The translations under genes were made by a program, and so were the position numbers. From Tetmemena sp. SeJ-2015 (Eukaryota; Ciliophora; Spirotrichea; Sporadotrichida; Oxytrichidae): a stretch of 64,000 bases of DNA. Location: the NCBI GenBank assembly GCA_027382625.1, contig JAJKFJ010020904.1, positions 310,001-374,000 of the forward strand, in the 5' to 3' direction. Below are positions 1-10,839 of this stretch, piece after piece (within the stretch, counting starts at the first letter, position 1; each line of letters starts with the position of its first letter). The notes beneath the pieces were generated by a model that worked only from the letters and a program-made list of their open reading frames with translations, ran no database searches and was not told where the DNA came from.

Positions 1-549
1 ATCGCATGCTCAGGTGAGATGTCAGATTTCCAAGAGCTTCTCAAGATCTTCCGCGCTAAGCACGAGAGTGATTTGATTGAGAACGATGGTGCTCTCTTCT
101 ACAAGCCCACTGACTACTTTAACTTCCTGTCACGACTCTAGTATCAGAGACGCTGCAAGGCAGACCCACTCTGGAACGGTTCTATCATAGGAGGTATCTC
201 CCAAGTAGATGGAAAGCCTTTCCTCGGAATGGTTGACTTGTATGGAACCAAGGTTGAGGGCAACTTCTTGCTAACTGGCTTGGCTTCTCACTACTGCTAA
301 GTGCTTATGTAAAACGCATGGAGAGAGGACCTCACAGAGGAAGAAGCCAGAAAGATTATTGAGGACTGCATGACAGTCATGTTTTACAGAGACAAGAAGG
401 CATCTGATGAGGTGTAAATCACCACTGTCACTGCACAGAATGGAGTACAGATCCATGAGCCATTTAAGGTACAAGGCCAGTGGAACCTCGAGTTCTTCTC
501 CACTAAGACCAATGAATTCTGGAGACCCATCACAATCTACAATGATTGA
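1..549 (+). CDS. PSMB4: Proteasome subunit beta type-4 (beta7), 3' part
   Basis: Non-catalytic beta7 subunit of the 20S proteasome core. The frame is open from base 1 to TGA at 547-549 (182 codons), with TAG/TAA read as Gln. Conserved features seen: DFQELLK near the start, then SRLQYQRRCKADPLWN matching the family's Y.RR.K..PLWN block, then IIGGISQVDGKPFLG, a GMVDLYGTK strand, and EEARKIIEDCMTVMFYRD near the C-terminus. The N-terminal part, with the propeptide, lies left of the window. No IES interrupts this stretch, unlike the next gene. Assignment to beta-4 rather than another beta subunit rests on the PLWN and FYRD blocks; I am confident. Confidence 0.9.
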
Positions 550-832
550 GTTCTAAATTATTCGCATATTCAATTTTTTGTGTGAGAGAGCTAATGGTAA
601 TGAAAAAGATCATTTGTAAAATATTGCTAAACAGACAATCAGGCAAGAGGAGAGGAGAATTAGATGGTTATATCAATAAATGATGCATCATGGTTGGTTA
701 AGTTTTAATAAATTTAAACAAAGTTTTCTTTTTACAAAAGCGTCTAAGATCTAATATTGTATTCTAATATCGAAGTAGAAATTTTCTCTCTTTTTAAAGG
801 GTTAAATGAAATAAATATATTTGGAGGTAGAA
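550..832. other. AT-rich spacer between PSMB4 and the carboxypeptidase gene
   Basis: About 280 bp with no convincing reading frame. It should contain the 3' UTR and telomere-addition region of the first locus and the 5' leader of the second. No telomere repeat is present, as expected in germline DNA. Confidence 0.5.
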
Positions 833-3800
833 ATGTAAAATCAAGAAAAGGGGAACACTTCGAATTAAAAAAGTGAGATACACTCCCAAATAGGCTAAAA
901 TAGTCTTGCATCTCAATTACTAGAACCACTCCCTCTAATTGAAAGACATTAGATTTAGGGTGGAAGCGAGGAGAAAGACAATCTATACAAGAGAGTTTAG
1001 GGCTTTCAAAGATAAAAATTAGGCAGATTGACAAATTAGAATGATAAAAAAGTGGAGAGCGACGATAGCGACTACTTCTCTGATTTGGATTAGATATTTT
1101 GTTATAATCTTGATAATTGAAATAATTTATTAGCCGGATGATGTGAAGTAAGGAGAGGACTAGCCAAAATGCAGACATAAGGAAATTAGGAATTATAAGT
1201 GCACTAAGTGCGATTACTAAGTGAACAATTTCAAATCGTACTTTGATTCTGGAGATATCCACACTTACATCAGAGTGCTCTTTCCTTTCTGAGACGGAAG
1301 ATATCCTTAAATCCATGTTCAATCTTCCATCTTATTCTTATAACTTTAACGATAGTTGATAATTTTATCCCACCAGGGTTTTGAAAGTCTTCCCAAAAAC
1401 AAATAGCCACAGCTGCTCTTCTAGTGCTATAGACCTACTAATGTGCTATAAATGAGAGAGTACATACTTTACCTTATTCACAAGAACTTACTTAAGAAAT
1501 TGAAGCACTCTCCGCAAGAATACTCTCAGATCAAGAGACTCATCGATATCAATCATCATCAGGAAAATTCAGCCAATCCTAGATAGACTCACAAGTTCAA
1601 ATAGTATCTCAAATTATTTCAAGATCAGAAGAGAAAGATAATCTTATCCTTCATTTATTCACTTTTAATGTTCGGAGCAGGAGATAGTCTATTCTTTGAT
1701 TCACTCTTTGAAAGTGGAAATTTAGAGAGTGCTTATAAGAATCCTAGTAAAGAGCATGCCTACGAGTTATTTATGAATGCGGACTCAAACACTAGAGGGC
1801 ATCAGTAATGGTTCTATTTTAGAGTAAGAAACATTAAAGCAGGCCAAAAGTATTTAAATAGATATTCTTTATAAGTACAATTTTGTGATTAGAAACTTTA
1901 CCAAAGGGTAGTCACTCTACAAGAAAGGAATGAAGATTATGTGGAGAAGCAAGCATAAAGCCAAACTGTAAAAATAACAAATGCTTTATAATGAGCAAGA
2001 GCAGCTACCTTTTCATTATGGATGGGAGCAAGTACCTGATAACTTCATTAGCTAACTATTTTAATATTTAAGCGACATCGATTATTTCAAAAGCAATTGC
2101 GAAAGAAGTTAAATTGTGAGAGGACTGTACAAACGATACTTTAAGGAAGATGGACTAGAAACAATAAACAACTCTGAAAGCATAGATTTCGAAACTAAAA
2201 AGGGATCAGGAAAGTACTACAACTGCCTCTAATTCACTTTGACCTTTCCTTATGATAAAGATAGTGTTTGCTTGGCCTATTCGAGGCCTTTTGAGTATTC
2301 TTAATAGCTAATCAATTTAGTCAAGATTTATTTAATGAGAGAAAAAGTATTTAAGATTGAAAACAATCTGCATTACTTTGAAACAAGGCCAGATTCGAGT
2401 CAAGAGCCAAATTATTAAGAAACAGTTCACATTCAAAATGCAAACATTGTTTATACACGCTAGGTATTATGCTTATCAATCTCTGGAATGCCAATTCCTG
2501 TTTTAACCATAACAAATCCCTAATCGACAGAGAAGAAACCTATTTCTAAGCGCTAAGCTATCTTTATTTCTGCAAGAGTTCATCCAGGAGAAACTAACTC
2601 TAGCTATGTGTGCGATGGTTTCTTGAACTTTATCTCTAACACAAATCCTTAAAGCAGAGATTTTAATGTGGCTAATCAACTCAGGGACAATTTTGTATTC
2701 AAGATTATTCCTTGCTTAAACCCTGATGGAGTAGCCTGTGGTAACTATAGAACTTCTTTAGCTGGAGTAGATCTGAACAGATAATGGATTTACCCTCACC
2801 CTCAACTTCATCCTACTATCTTTAGTTTAAAGGGCCATATGGAAGTAGTAGCCAAGGACAGAGAGATATTGCTTTATTGCGATATGCACGGCCATTCCAA
2901 GAAGAAGAATATAATTATGTATATGCATCATATATTAAGAACGCATTCATTTATGCTTGCAATGCTGCGGCAAACGGAGGATTCTAATCATGGACTAAAG
3001 TGAGACTTTTTCCGAGGCTACTAGCAAAGAACAGTTTTAGATTCAACTTGAATGACTGCATTTATATTTCTTTGCACATTTAAAGTGGAGAAAAGTAAGT
3101 TAGGAACTGCCAGAATCGTAGTGTGGAAAGAATTTTCAGTAACTAACAGCTTCACTTTGGAAAACTCCTTCTTTGGCTATGACTATGGACCTGATGGAGA
3201 GGTAAAGGAATTTAAGGTGGTGGACTATACAGAGCTTGGTTGCGAAATTGCGAGATCAAATGTTGCTAACTTTTGTTTTATGATCTCTATGGGAGTACAG
3301 AGATCTCTGCATCCAAATCTAAAAAGAGCTTAATTTAACAAAGGGGTGGCTTAAACCAAAATTACTACTCTAAGTAACAGGGACTCCAGCGGCTGAGAGA
3401 ATCAAAGAGGAAATCAATTTACTCAAAAAACAGAGACTCAAGAGCATCATACAGCCATAGCCATCTATAACAATTATTCCTGAAACATAGAGCACAATAG
3501 ATAAAAAAATTAAATAAGATCAAGGAATCAAGATTCTTGGGTCATTAAAAGATGAATAAGTTCAAAAAATAACTCTAAAGAATAACAAGGGTCTCGAAGA
3601 AATCATAAGATTAAGAGCTATACTCAAACTCTAGAAATTTTTCAGGAGAATTATTAAATCTAAATAAGACTAAAAATTTGATGGAGATGTGTTTGACACA
3701 ATCAATTCTTATATAATTGCCAAAATTATATTTCTTAGATTAAATTTGAATTTTTCATGCACATCTTGGTTCAATTTTAGCTTAATCTTAGGTATAGTTT

Positions 3801-6800
3801 TTCTTTATAAATTTTCTATTTGCTTCTAATAATTATTTAATTATATTATCCTTGCTATATAAAACAAATGATTAGGTTTTTATAGAATGTAGACTGTGGA
3901 CCCTTAGTAGATTCAAAATTCTATCTAAACGAACGATGACCAGAGTAATCTGCGCATTCCTTTGAGGTAAAGTTAACATTTTGGCAAGATTAATAAATTG
4001 AAGCAGGTTAAAAGTTTTGGCTAAGTAAGACTCAAGAGTCCAGTGAAAAGGTATGAAAATTTAGAGAGCGGAGAGTTTCAAGATAGCCCTTCAGATTTAT
4101 AGACACCTTCAGCTCAAAGTAACGCTGATAGTGGGTTAGATGGGATAAATCTTAGTTTGAACATGACCAAAATAAGTGTTGATTGGAGAGAATACTTCTC
4201 AGTTGAAGAACTAGAGAAAGCATACAACCTCATCCTGCAAGGATAAGAGCCAGAGATTGATATGGGAGATCCTGATGACGAGGGCAGCGACTCTTGCCCT
4301 AGTGAGGATAACTTAGACATAAGAGAACTGTATGAAGTTATATACGTTAGGAAAAAGTGGAAAAAGAAGGAGATAGAGGACAAATTTGAAAAAGAGAAGG
4401 AGTATTTAAAGAAGTTTGAGAGATTCGTCAAAAAGTAAATCAAGCAGATTAAGCGGTAAGGTTCATAAGGTAAAGAAAGCTATTTTTAGTCTTTTAATTT
4501 TAAAGTCCCACAAACCTAAACAATCAATCTTTGGAATCAATCGAGTAGGTCTCTGTTACTATGACTTCAAATCCTTAAAACGTAAAGGCAAACCTAAACT
4601 TATGAGAAAGAAAATCTCCACTAGCAGTAGGGAGCAACAAAGACGACAAATTTTCAAAGATTAAATTAGTGATGAGATCTCGATCAAAAGAGCTCGTAGG
4701 ATAAAACAGCGGTGAATCAAGAAATACTGAAGAAAATCCCTTGCTGTCTAGAGATGAAGAATTGAGATAGATAAATAAATAGAACAGATCTCTCGGATAT
4801 GATGATTAGTCAAGTTTAGGTAATGAAAGCATTATGTTTTTATAATATTTTTTACGAACTTGAATGACAACTTGTTTCTTCAAGGAGCATTTGGATAGGA
4901 GATAAACTCCAAGGCGATTGGCAATCAGTACAAGCAAAGCCCATACAATAACTTAAGCATTTTATGATAATTCTTGAATTATGATAGTTTAATCTTAAGT
5001 AGAGAACCTTAGAAGTAGAGCCTCATAAAGCCAAAGCAACAGATTTAGAATATGTAATCTGAAAAATATAGAAGATTAAAGAGTCTTGAACAAGAGAGGC
5101 CATAATCGAACTAATCCAATTTCGTTACCAAAAATCCTAATTTGGATTACTAATCTTTTGATGATAGAGGAAATATAGCGAGTCATTAGAATAATTAAAT
5201 ATATCTCTCACAGGCTTTTTCAAATTAGGATCATAGATTAAGATCTCAAGAAGGAATTAAAGGGTAGATCTAAAATGAGGCTAGGAAGTCTAATTAAGTG
5301 GATAAATTTCACAATTTAGTCCCTTAATAAAGCTAAAATAAGACAGTTTTTATGAACAATCAATACCCACTTCTGCCTCTACTACAAATGGAGGGAACTA
5401 ATGTTTATTACGCTTATTTATTTTCTTATGTCATTAAATGTATAGAGATCTAATCTAACTATTTAAAATCATTAGGCTTAGGAGAAGAAAATTATCAATC
5501 AAGAATCCTAAGTATTCATGAAGGACTTTAATGAAATTTAGATTGAGGCAAGTAGAAGAAAGAATTAATTTTAAGTAGCTCAGATGTAAAGACCTCCATC
5601 TAATCAAGGCTTAGGATCAAATTTGGGGCAAGGATAGTTTTTTAATAAAAGATTATTGCGGTAAATATAAATGGAAATCGAGGTCTGATGTTTATTTTTA
5701 TCTTGCTTAGCGCCAAACTGTTGTACTATTTTTTGAGCACCTAAATTTTGCTACATTTAACCGTGAATTGAATCTAAAATTTAAAAATTAAACTTCCACA
5801 ACTATAAAATGTTTAAGGATTTGTTTAAAGATTATATTAAAGTTTATTTTTGTTCAGCTATCAATACTTTAATTAAGGAAATTAGTCTCTAAGTTTCTTT
5901 TTATAAGTGAAAGTTTGAGATTTTTTAATTATTTTAATACTTTAAGCTTAAAGATTTTTTGTATCAATTCATTAGAAAGCGTCATTGGAATGGCCAAAAT
6001 AATTTTGCTATGAGCTTCATCCATTATTTACTTAAACAAATTGTTTGTTAAGATGAATTGCTTAAATATTAAAGAGTCTATCGCCATAATAGCAAAATAG
6101 AATAAAAAGCAGCTAGTTAAACCAAATGAATAGCAGCAGAGGAATTATTTCAAATTAAGTAGGAGTGCAGCCAGCATAACAGGATTAAAATATCAATAAA
6201 GGAGAATCTTAAACTTAGATGGGCTAAACCTTGCAAACCTATTAGAGCTAGATGCAGTTTAGCTCCAATCAAATATGATCATTCATTTTTAATGAATATA
6301 TTTAGAATCAAGGAGATTATCTAAATCAAAGTACTATCAGTCAATCTAACCAAACTCTAATGAGACCATAAACCTAAATGAAGCATTCTAGTTTGGGACA
6401 AAACTTTTAAAGCATCGATAACAGAACTTTGCTGTAGAGCCAATCCTCTCTAGGATAAGTCCAGCCAAAGCATTCTATAAATGTACAAAGCAATTAATTG
6501 AATTTACTAGGCACTGTCAACAATCACAGTTCTCAGTAGATTTAAATTGCCTCAAATCTAAACAAGAATGCTTAAATTAGTGCTGGAGTTTAGAAGTAGA
6601 GTTTTAGACTTCAAAACTTAATCCCTGAAATAGGGATACAGCAGTACAATCAAATTTAGCAGAATAAGTAGATGGGATTAAGCACAGGCTTTAATAATTT
6701 CAGGCAGAACGGAAATTAGCCACAACAGTAGCAACTCATTCAAAAGAAATCCTTTCTTGTTCAAGGTAATAAATATTTTTGAACTATAGAATTCTATAAG

Positions 6801-7514
6801 AATTCAAATTTTTTGTTTAGTAAGCAGAGTTTGGATCAATCTGTAACTAATTTTTTGCTAATTTTGTAACTCATATCCAAGTACGCTAAAGAGGCATAAA
6901 TTAATAGCATTTATCTCCTGCACCAAGTTAACTAGGATACTAAAATTTGTAGAGTGACTCCATCTCTCATTCTTCCATCAACATAAAGAATAGAAAACTA
7001 AATTTTTAAATTTAATTTAAAATTTTCTTCTAAAATTTTAAATTCCCAAAATTCTTTAATAAAAAATTTTCATATAAATATTTTTTTTTATATAAATTAT
7101 TGAAGATATTCAGGAAGGAAAGAGACAGGTGCAAAACTAATATCTGTAACTTAACCAATCCTCAAATATCAATTTAAATTATGTCTAGATTTATTGCAAA
7201 ATTAGATAGAGAATATAAGATCAGATGACGAAGAGAAAGAAAGAGAGGCAATACTTGCAGACCATAGACATGAGATAAACTAAATATGCAGTGAGATGAT
7301 GATTGTGCGCTAACACTAGCAGTTCAAAGCTCCACCTAATTATAATCCCTCAAGCAAAATTACAAATAAATCTTCAGTGCAATACAAAAAAGGGAATCGT
7401 ATGTATTTATTTGAGCAAATGAATAATTCAGCTATTGAAATAGGAAAGAACTAGATAATGAGCAATAAAGGCAGCGTAAATAAAGGTTCTCCAGTCACAT
7501 TTTCTAGAAAGTGA
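833..7514 (+). CDS. Cytosolic carboxypeptidase (CCP/AGBL family, M14), interrupted by IESs
   Basis: M14 metallocarboxypeptidase of the CCP/Nna1 group, which trims glutamates from tubulin tails; a cilium and microtubule role fits a ciliate. Start ATG at 833 (M-Q-N-Q-E-K). The CCP N-terminal domain appears as [22 protein letters not shown] and YKKGMKIMW. The catalytic domain has the zinc motif HPGET, then PCLNPDG, GVDLNRQW and [12 protein letters not shown], then [20 protein letters not shown] and a [12 protein letters not shown] region. Twelve IESs are resolved below; each join restores the family sequence or the open frame. After the catalytic part the frame runs through a charged linker into a long Gln/Ser/Asn-rich tail of no known fold, ending at TGA 7512-7514. 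A 5700-6120 AT-rich block and a 6770-7110 AT-rich block are probably further, larger IESs. The family call is firm; that the tail after about 4600 belongs to the same protein is inferred from frame-restoring IES joins. Confidence 0.85.
1087..1135 (+). other. IES, pointer GGAT (49 bp)
   Basis: GGAT at 1087-1090 and again at 1136-1139. Excision joins SDYFSDL to DDVKQGED in frame and removes the TGA that blocks the left frame. Confidence 0.75.
1254..1299 (+). other. IES, pointer GATATCC (46 bp)
   Basis: Seven-base repeat GATATCC at 1254-1260 and 1300-1306. Removal joins FDSGDI to [14 protein letters not shown] and skips a TGA. Long pointer, so the call is strong. Confidence 0.85.
1345..1379 (+). 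other. IES, pointer TTT (35 bp)
   Basis: TTT at 1345-1347 and 1380-1382. Removal joins SYSYNF to ESLPKNK in frame and skips a TGA. Confidence 0.65.
1857..1878 (+). other. IES, pointer AAT (22 bp)
   Basis: AAT at 1857-1859 and 1879-1881. Removal restores [15 protein letters not shown], matching the family's 'Y.F.I.NFTK' block. Confidence 0.75.
2920..2951 (+). other. IES, pointer TAT (32 bp)
   Basis: TAT at 2920-2922 and 2952-2954. Removal restores [16 protein letters not shown] just after the catalytic HGH motif. Confidence 0.8.
3057..3072 (+). other. IES, pointer TGCA (16 bp)
   Basis: TGCA at 3057-3060 and 3073-3076. Removal joins FNLNDC to TFKVEKSK, the conserved segment before the C-terminal catalytic strand. 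Confidence 0.85.
3367..3382 (+). other. IES, pointer ACTC (16 bp)
   Basis: ACTC at 3367-3370 and 3383-3386. Removal joins QTKITT to PAAERIKEE and skips a TGA. Confidence 0.8.
3704..3916 (+). other. IES, pointer AATTCT (213 bp)
   Basis: AATTCT at 3704-3709 and 3917-3922. Removal joins DVFDTINS to IQTNDDQSN in frame. The insert is AT-rich, carries a TGA and a decoy ATG near 3888. Confidence 0.85.
4522..4534 (+). other. IES, pointer AATCAATC (13 bp)
   Basis: Eight-base repeat at 4522-4529 and 4535-4542; the unique part is only five bases. Removal joins QTQTIN to [10 protein letters not shown] tandem-repeat slippage is an alternative, but the frame demands the shorter form. Confidence 0.7.
4596..4611 (+). 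other. IES, pointer AAA (16 bp)
   Basis: AAA at 4596-4598 and 4612-4614. Removal joins RKGKPK to [13 protein letters not shown] and moves the frame past the TGA at 4713. The short pointer makes this one less certain. Confidence 0.5.
4822..4862 (+). other. IES, pointer AATGA (41 bp)
   Basis: AATGA at 4822-4826 and 4863-4867. Removal joins DDQSSLGN to [12 protein letters not shown] and skips a TGA. Confidence 0.8.
4947..4976 (+). other. IES, pointer AAT (30 bp)
   Basis: AAT at 4947-4949 and 4977-4979. Frame is the same on both sides, but the insert carries an in-frame TGA; removal joins QSPYN to [10 protein letters not shown]. Confidence 0.55.
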
Positions 7515-7641
7515 TGACTGTTTCTTTTTCTAATTTGAAATTAAAAACTGTGTTATTTATACTTCATGCATGGTTAAGGACAATTACGATTCTGTAGAAG
7601 TAAATTTAATATTTAATTGAGCTTTACTCCAAAAATAAATA

Positions 7642-10600
7642 ATGAGCGTGAGTTTAGAAAATCGCCAAGATGGGACAGTGGAAGCTTATGGTAGAGAAGT
7701 GGATGATGATTCACCCACAAGGTCTAGCCCTAATTAGTCCAAACAAAAGATTTACAGAGAAAACGCTTTCACTAAGTCTCCACTTAGATTTCAAAGTCGT
7801 AAGAGCTCTCTATTACCTATTTTAAGGGATAATTTTTTTTTGCAAGCTTTGATGAAAAGTCTAGTCCTCAAGTGAAAAATGGCGAAGCAGATTCATCCCC
7901 TACTCCCTAAACACAAGTATTTAAACTAAAGCACTCAAATCTAGAAAATTAGTAAAAGCATTAGAGAACTGCAAACCATTCTAAAAAGTAAAGTCTATTA
8001 TCAAATGAGCCTAATCAGAAAGAAAAGAAAGCAAAGGCGAGCAGAGTGTCTTATAAGGAAATAAAAAAGGAGCCCTCATAATAATTCACTTGCAAGGACT
8101 TTGTGAAGACTCTACACAAGAAAGCTACACTCGATTACAAGCATATATTGCTCTACAAATCCATTCAGCCTTTCCCGCTCAGAGAGAGTCTAGAAAAGTT
8201 AAAGATAAGGGATGCGACTAAGGTTCCTGATCCTCCAGGTGTCAATCCTGTTGAAGTCATGAAGCTTTTAAACATAAGGGAATTCTTAGCTAAAAATTAA
8301 GCTCTTAAAGAAAAACCTAGCTAGAAATATAACCTCCATAAAAGATAAGTTTCTGGTTAGGATCTTGAGACACTTGTGAAAAATGAATACATATAAAACC
8401 TTAAAGAGAGGATATGCATTTTTATTTTTTGAAGGATGCAAAGCAATGAAGTAGTTTTAAGGACGATGAAGTCGCTGAAGGGCGACCAGAGATAGATTAG
8501 TACTGGTCATACTTAATTGATAAAAAATACTGGTAGCACTTTTGATTCCAGAGGCAACCAAGAAGTTCTACAAAATCACAAGCCTATCGTAAATATAATA
8601 GTTTATTCATTAATTCTTGTTTTAGAGTAACACTAACCTAGATGATTTAGCCCAGAAGCAAACTTATTTATCTTAAATTTAAGCAAGATAAGAAATTGAC
8701 AGCTTTTGAAAAGCAGCAACTGAAAGTGATAGATAAGCATGCTGCCCTTGGTGAGTTAAAAGATAGGTTGTAAAGCCATTACTCTACTACTAGTAATTAA
8801 TTATTTTAAATGGCGGGGATGGGTAAAGTAGGATGGAATGATTTGAATCAAGAATTCAGAAGTAGCCTCTTAATTTCAATAAGATTGAGAGGACAAAGTA
8901 GGACTACTTAAGCAAATTTGTTTTTAATAGAGAGAGAATCTTGGGGCTAGAGTTCTGTCACTCTAAGATAAAGATTCTCAAAAGGCAAAGATCATAACAA
9001 ACCTTAATAGCAGAGAGAACTCATCTTCGCAATAAATGGAAGCACCAGGAAATAGAAGGATTAAACTAATTGACGAGATGAGTTAAATGAGCCAGATAAA
9101 TTAATCATATTTGCTTAAATGTGAGATAAATATTTTCAACCCTGAAAATTTTCCCACTGAGAGATAGGTCTTTTCTAATGGCAACAACTAAACTGCATTA
9201 GATACAAAAAGAATGAGTGAGCCTAGAATTAAAAATGAGTATTCTCAAGGTCATCAAATAATCTCTAAATCTTAAATGGCGAGTTACTTGCCTTAAAGAG
9301 TAGTCTCACACCATAATCACTTTCTCTCTGCTTTTAGTCCAATTGATAGCATTATAATTCTTATAGGTATTATATATGCTATAAGCAATGAGTATTAACT
9401 GCTAGGACAAGAAAAATTAGGTCTGAATCCTCTTTAAGTAGTAAATCAAGGTATAAGTAAAGAAGCGAATCACCCTCCTTTCAAAATTAATCCCTTTTTG
9501 AAAACTTCAAACAGCCAGAGAAACCTAACTTAACTGAGCACATAGCCACTCTACTAAAACTTCAACGGCCTACTAAGTCCTCCTTCCTAGATGAATCATA
9601 GTATTAATGAGCTTTTAATGATGAATGGAAGTTCAATATTTAATATGCAAGTGAAGGATGTCTCAACTGCACTAAGCAAAATAAATAGCACCAAAGTCAT
9701 TCACAGAAAGAAGAATGACTAAGTTGTACTTTAGCCTACATTTATTCCTCTCCTCAATTAAGCTTCAGTTGCAACTATCCAAAATACGAAAATAAATAAA
9801 TGTTCATTTTACTTAAACGAGGACAGCTTAAAACACTTTTAGAGGAAGTGGAATGAAGTCAGTAGAATATATGTCGCCAATGCCAAAATCGGATTATCAT
9901 GATTACCAAGCCACGTCAAGAACAGGAAAAAGCATAGGATAATTAGTCACTATGTCTCATACTGCGATGGGGATGCACTCTAATTCAAAACTCATTAAGG
10001 TATCTCAATCTCATGTTAAGCCAAGAAAGTTAAATGTGTCTCAAAATAGTAGAAAATCTTAAAACTCTTCTATCCTTTCAACTATTTATTTATATTGCTA
10101 AACTTCGAGGGAGGAAAATATCCAGCTGAAGAATCTAATCTCTGTATGTGACTAGGAGACTTCCGCTCTAAAAAGACAGCGCAGATAAGTAGCTCGCTCT
10201 AAGAGATAACTTAGAGCAGTTTTTGGATAGTATAGTAGTAGAATAAGATTCAATATGTAGGTCAACCGCTAAGAGAGTTTACCCGAAGACATGCTTCTGA
10301 TTAAAAGTTAGAGGTTGCAGACCCATCGTCAAGAGGAGAGAGCTGCTGAAAAGAATGAGGAAGAAATTGAGCATTTGAAGGAAATGGCTTTAAAATACTC
10401 AAACTATCAGACCAAATTAGAAAATAAGATCAAGCAACTCAATTAAACCCTTTCTTTCTTCAAATTTGATATTACTGTTTTATTGAAGTTTAGAAGGAAG
10501 TTAAAGAGGCAAAGGAGTTTCTTGATAACTATAAAAAGCAAAAGGGATCAAATAAAGTGGAGAAGATTGATCCAAAGGTCAAATCATAGCAGATTTAGGA

Positions 10601-10748
10601 TATTCTTGAAGATAAGGCACTTATTGAGATTTACAATAATTTTGAATTGCAATATCTTACCCACACAAAAAAGGCTCGTGATGAAAACAGTTCTAGAAAG
10701 AAAGAGTTACACACATATACAAAATAGCAAGCTACAGGATATAAATGA
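7642..10748 (+). CDS. Unknown charged, coiled-coil protein
   Basis: No family recognised. Start ATG 7642 (M-S-V-S-L-E-N-R-Q-D), only 127 bp after the previous stop; end TGA 10746-10748. Readable blocks in order: a Ser-rich N-terminus; CKDFVKTLHKKATLDYKH and PDPPGVNPVEVMKLLNIREF around 8090-8300; a Lys/Glu-rich helical segment near 8900-9080 (ILGLEFCHSKIKILKRQR); a Ser/Asn/Gln-rich middle to about 10000; and a C-terminal coiled coil (EEIEHLKEMALKYSN, then KEAKEFLDNYKKQKG). One intron and four IESs are resolved below and more frame changes remain near 8850-9080 and 9900. It could be a cytoskeletal or basal-body protein, but the sequence does not establish that. The single-gene reading is an inference from continuous open frame. 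Confidence 0.55.
7804..7844 (+). other. IES, pointer AGCT (41 bp)
   Basis: AGCT at 7804-7807 and 7845-7848. Removal joins RFQSRKS to FDEKSSPQVKN in frame. Confidence 0.75.
8409..8432 (+). other. IES, pointer AGGAT (24 bp)
   Basis: AGGAT at 8409-8413 and 8433-8437. Removal joins QNLKER to MQSNEVVLRT and deletes a TGA. Confidence 0.75.
8589..8625 (+). other. Spliceosomal intron (37 nt)
   Basis: Starts GTAAAT and ends TTTTAG; splicing joins NHKPI to SNTNLDDLAQK in frame. No pointer fits the frame here, so an intron is preferred over an IES. Confidence 0.7.
8656..8680 (+). other. IES, pointer AAGCAA (25 bp)
   Basis: AAGCAA at 8656-8661 and 8681-8686. Removal joins DDLAQKQ to DKKLTAFEKQQ in frame. 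Confidence 0.8.
10432..10493 (+). other. Probable IES, pointer AAG (62 bp)
   Basis: AAG at 10432-10434 and 10494-10496. Removal joins TKLENKIK to EVKEAKEFLDNYK and keeps a heptad-like pattern. Short pointer, so placement is tentative. Confidence 0.45.
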
Positions 10749-10839
10749 AATTGCTAGTGATTTTCACGTTTTATAAATGATTTTTTTATTTACACTTACA
10801 CTAAAGTATTTAGGAATAATTAGATGGGATAAAAATAAT

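Noticed and set aside
3887..4715. A separate gene starting at the ATG near 3888
   Set aside because: The ATG lies inside a 213-bp IES; the AATTCT pointer joins both sides in frame to the carboxypeptidase gene.
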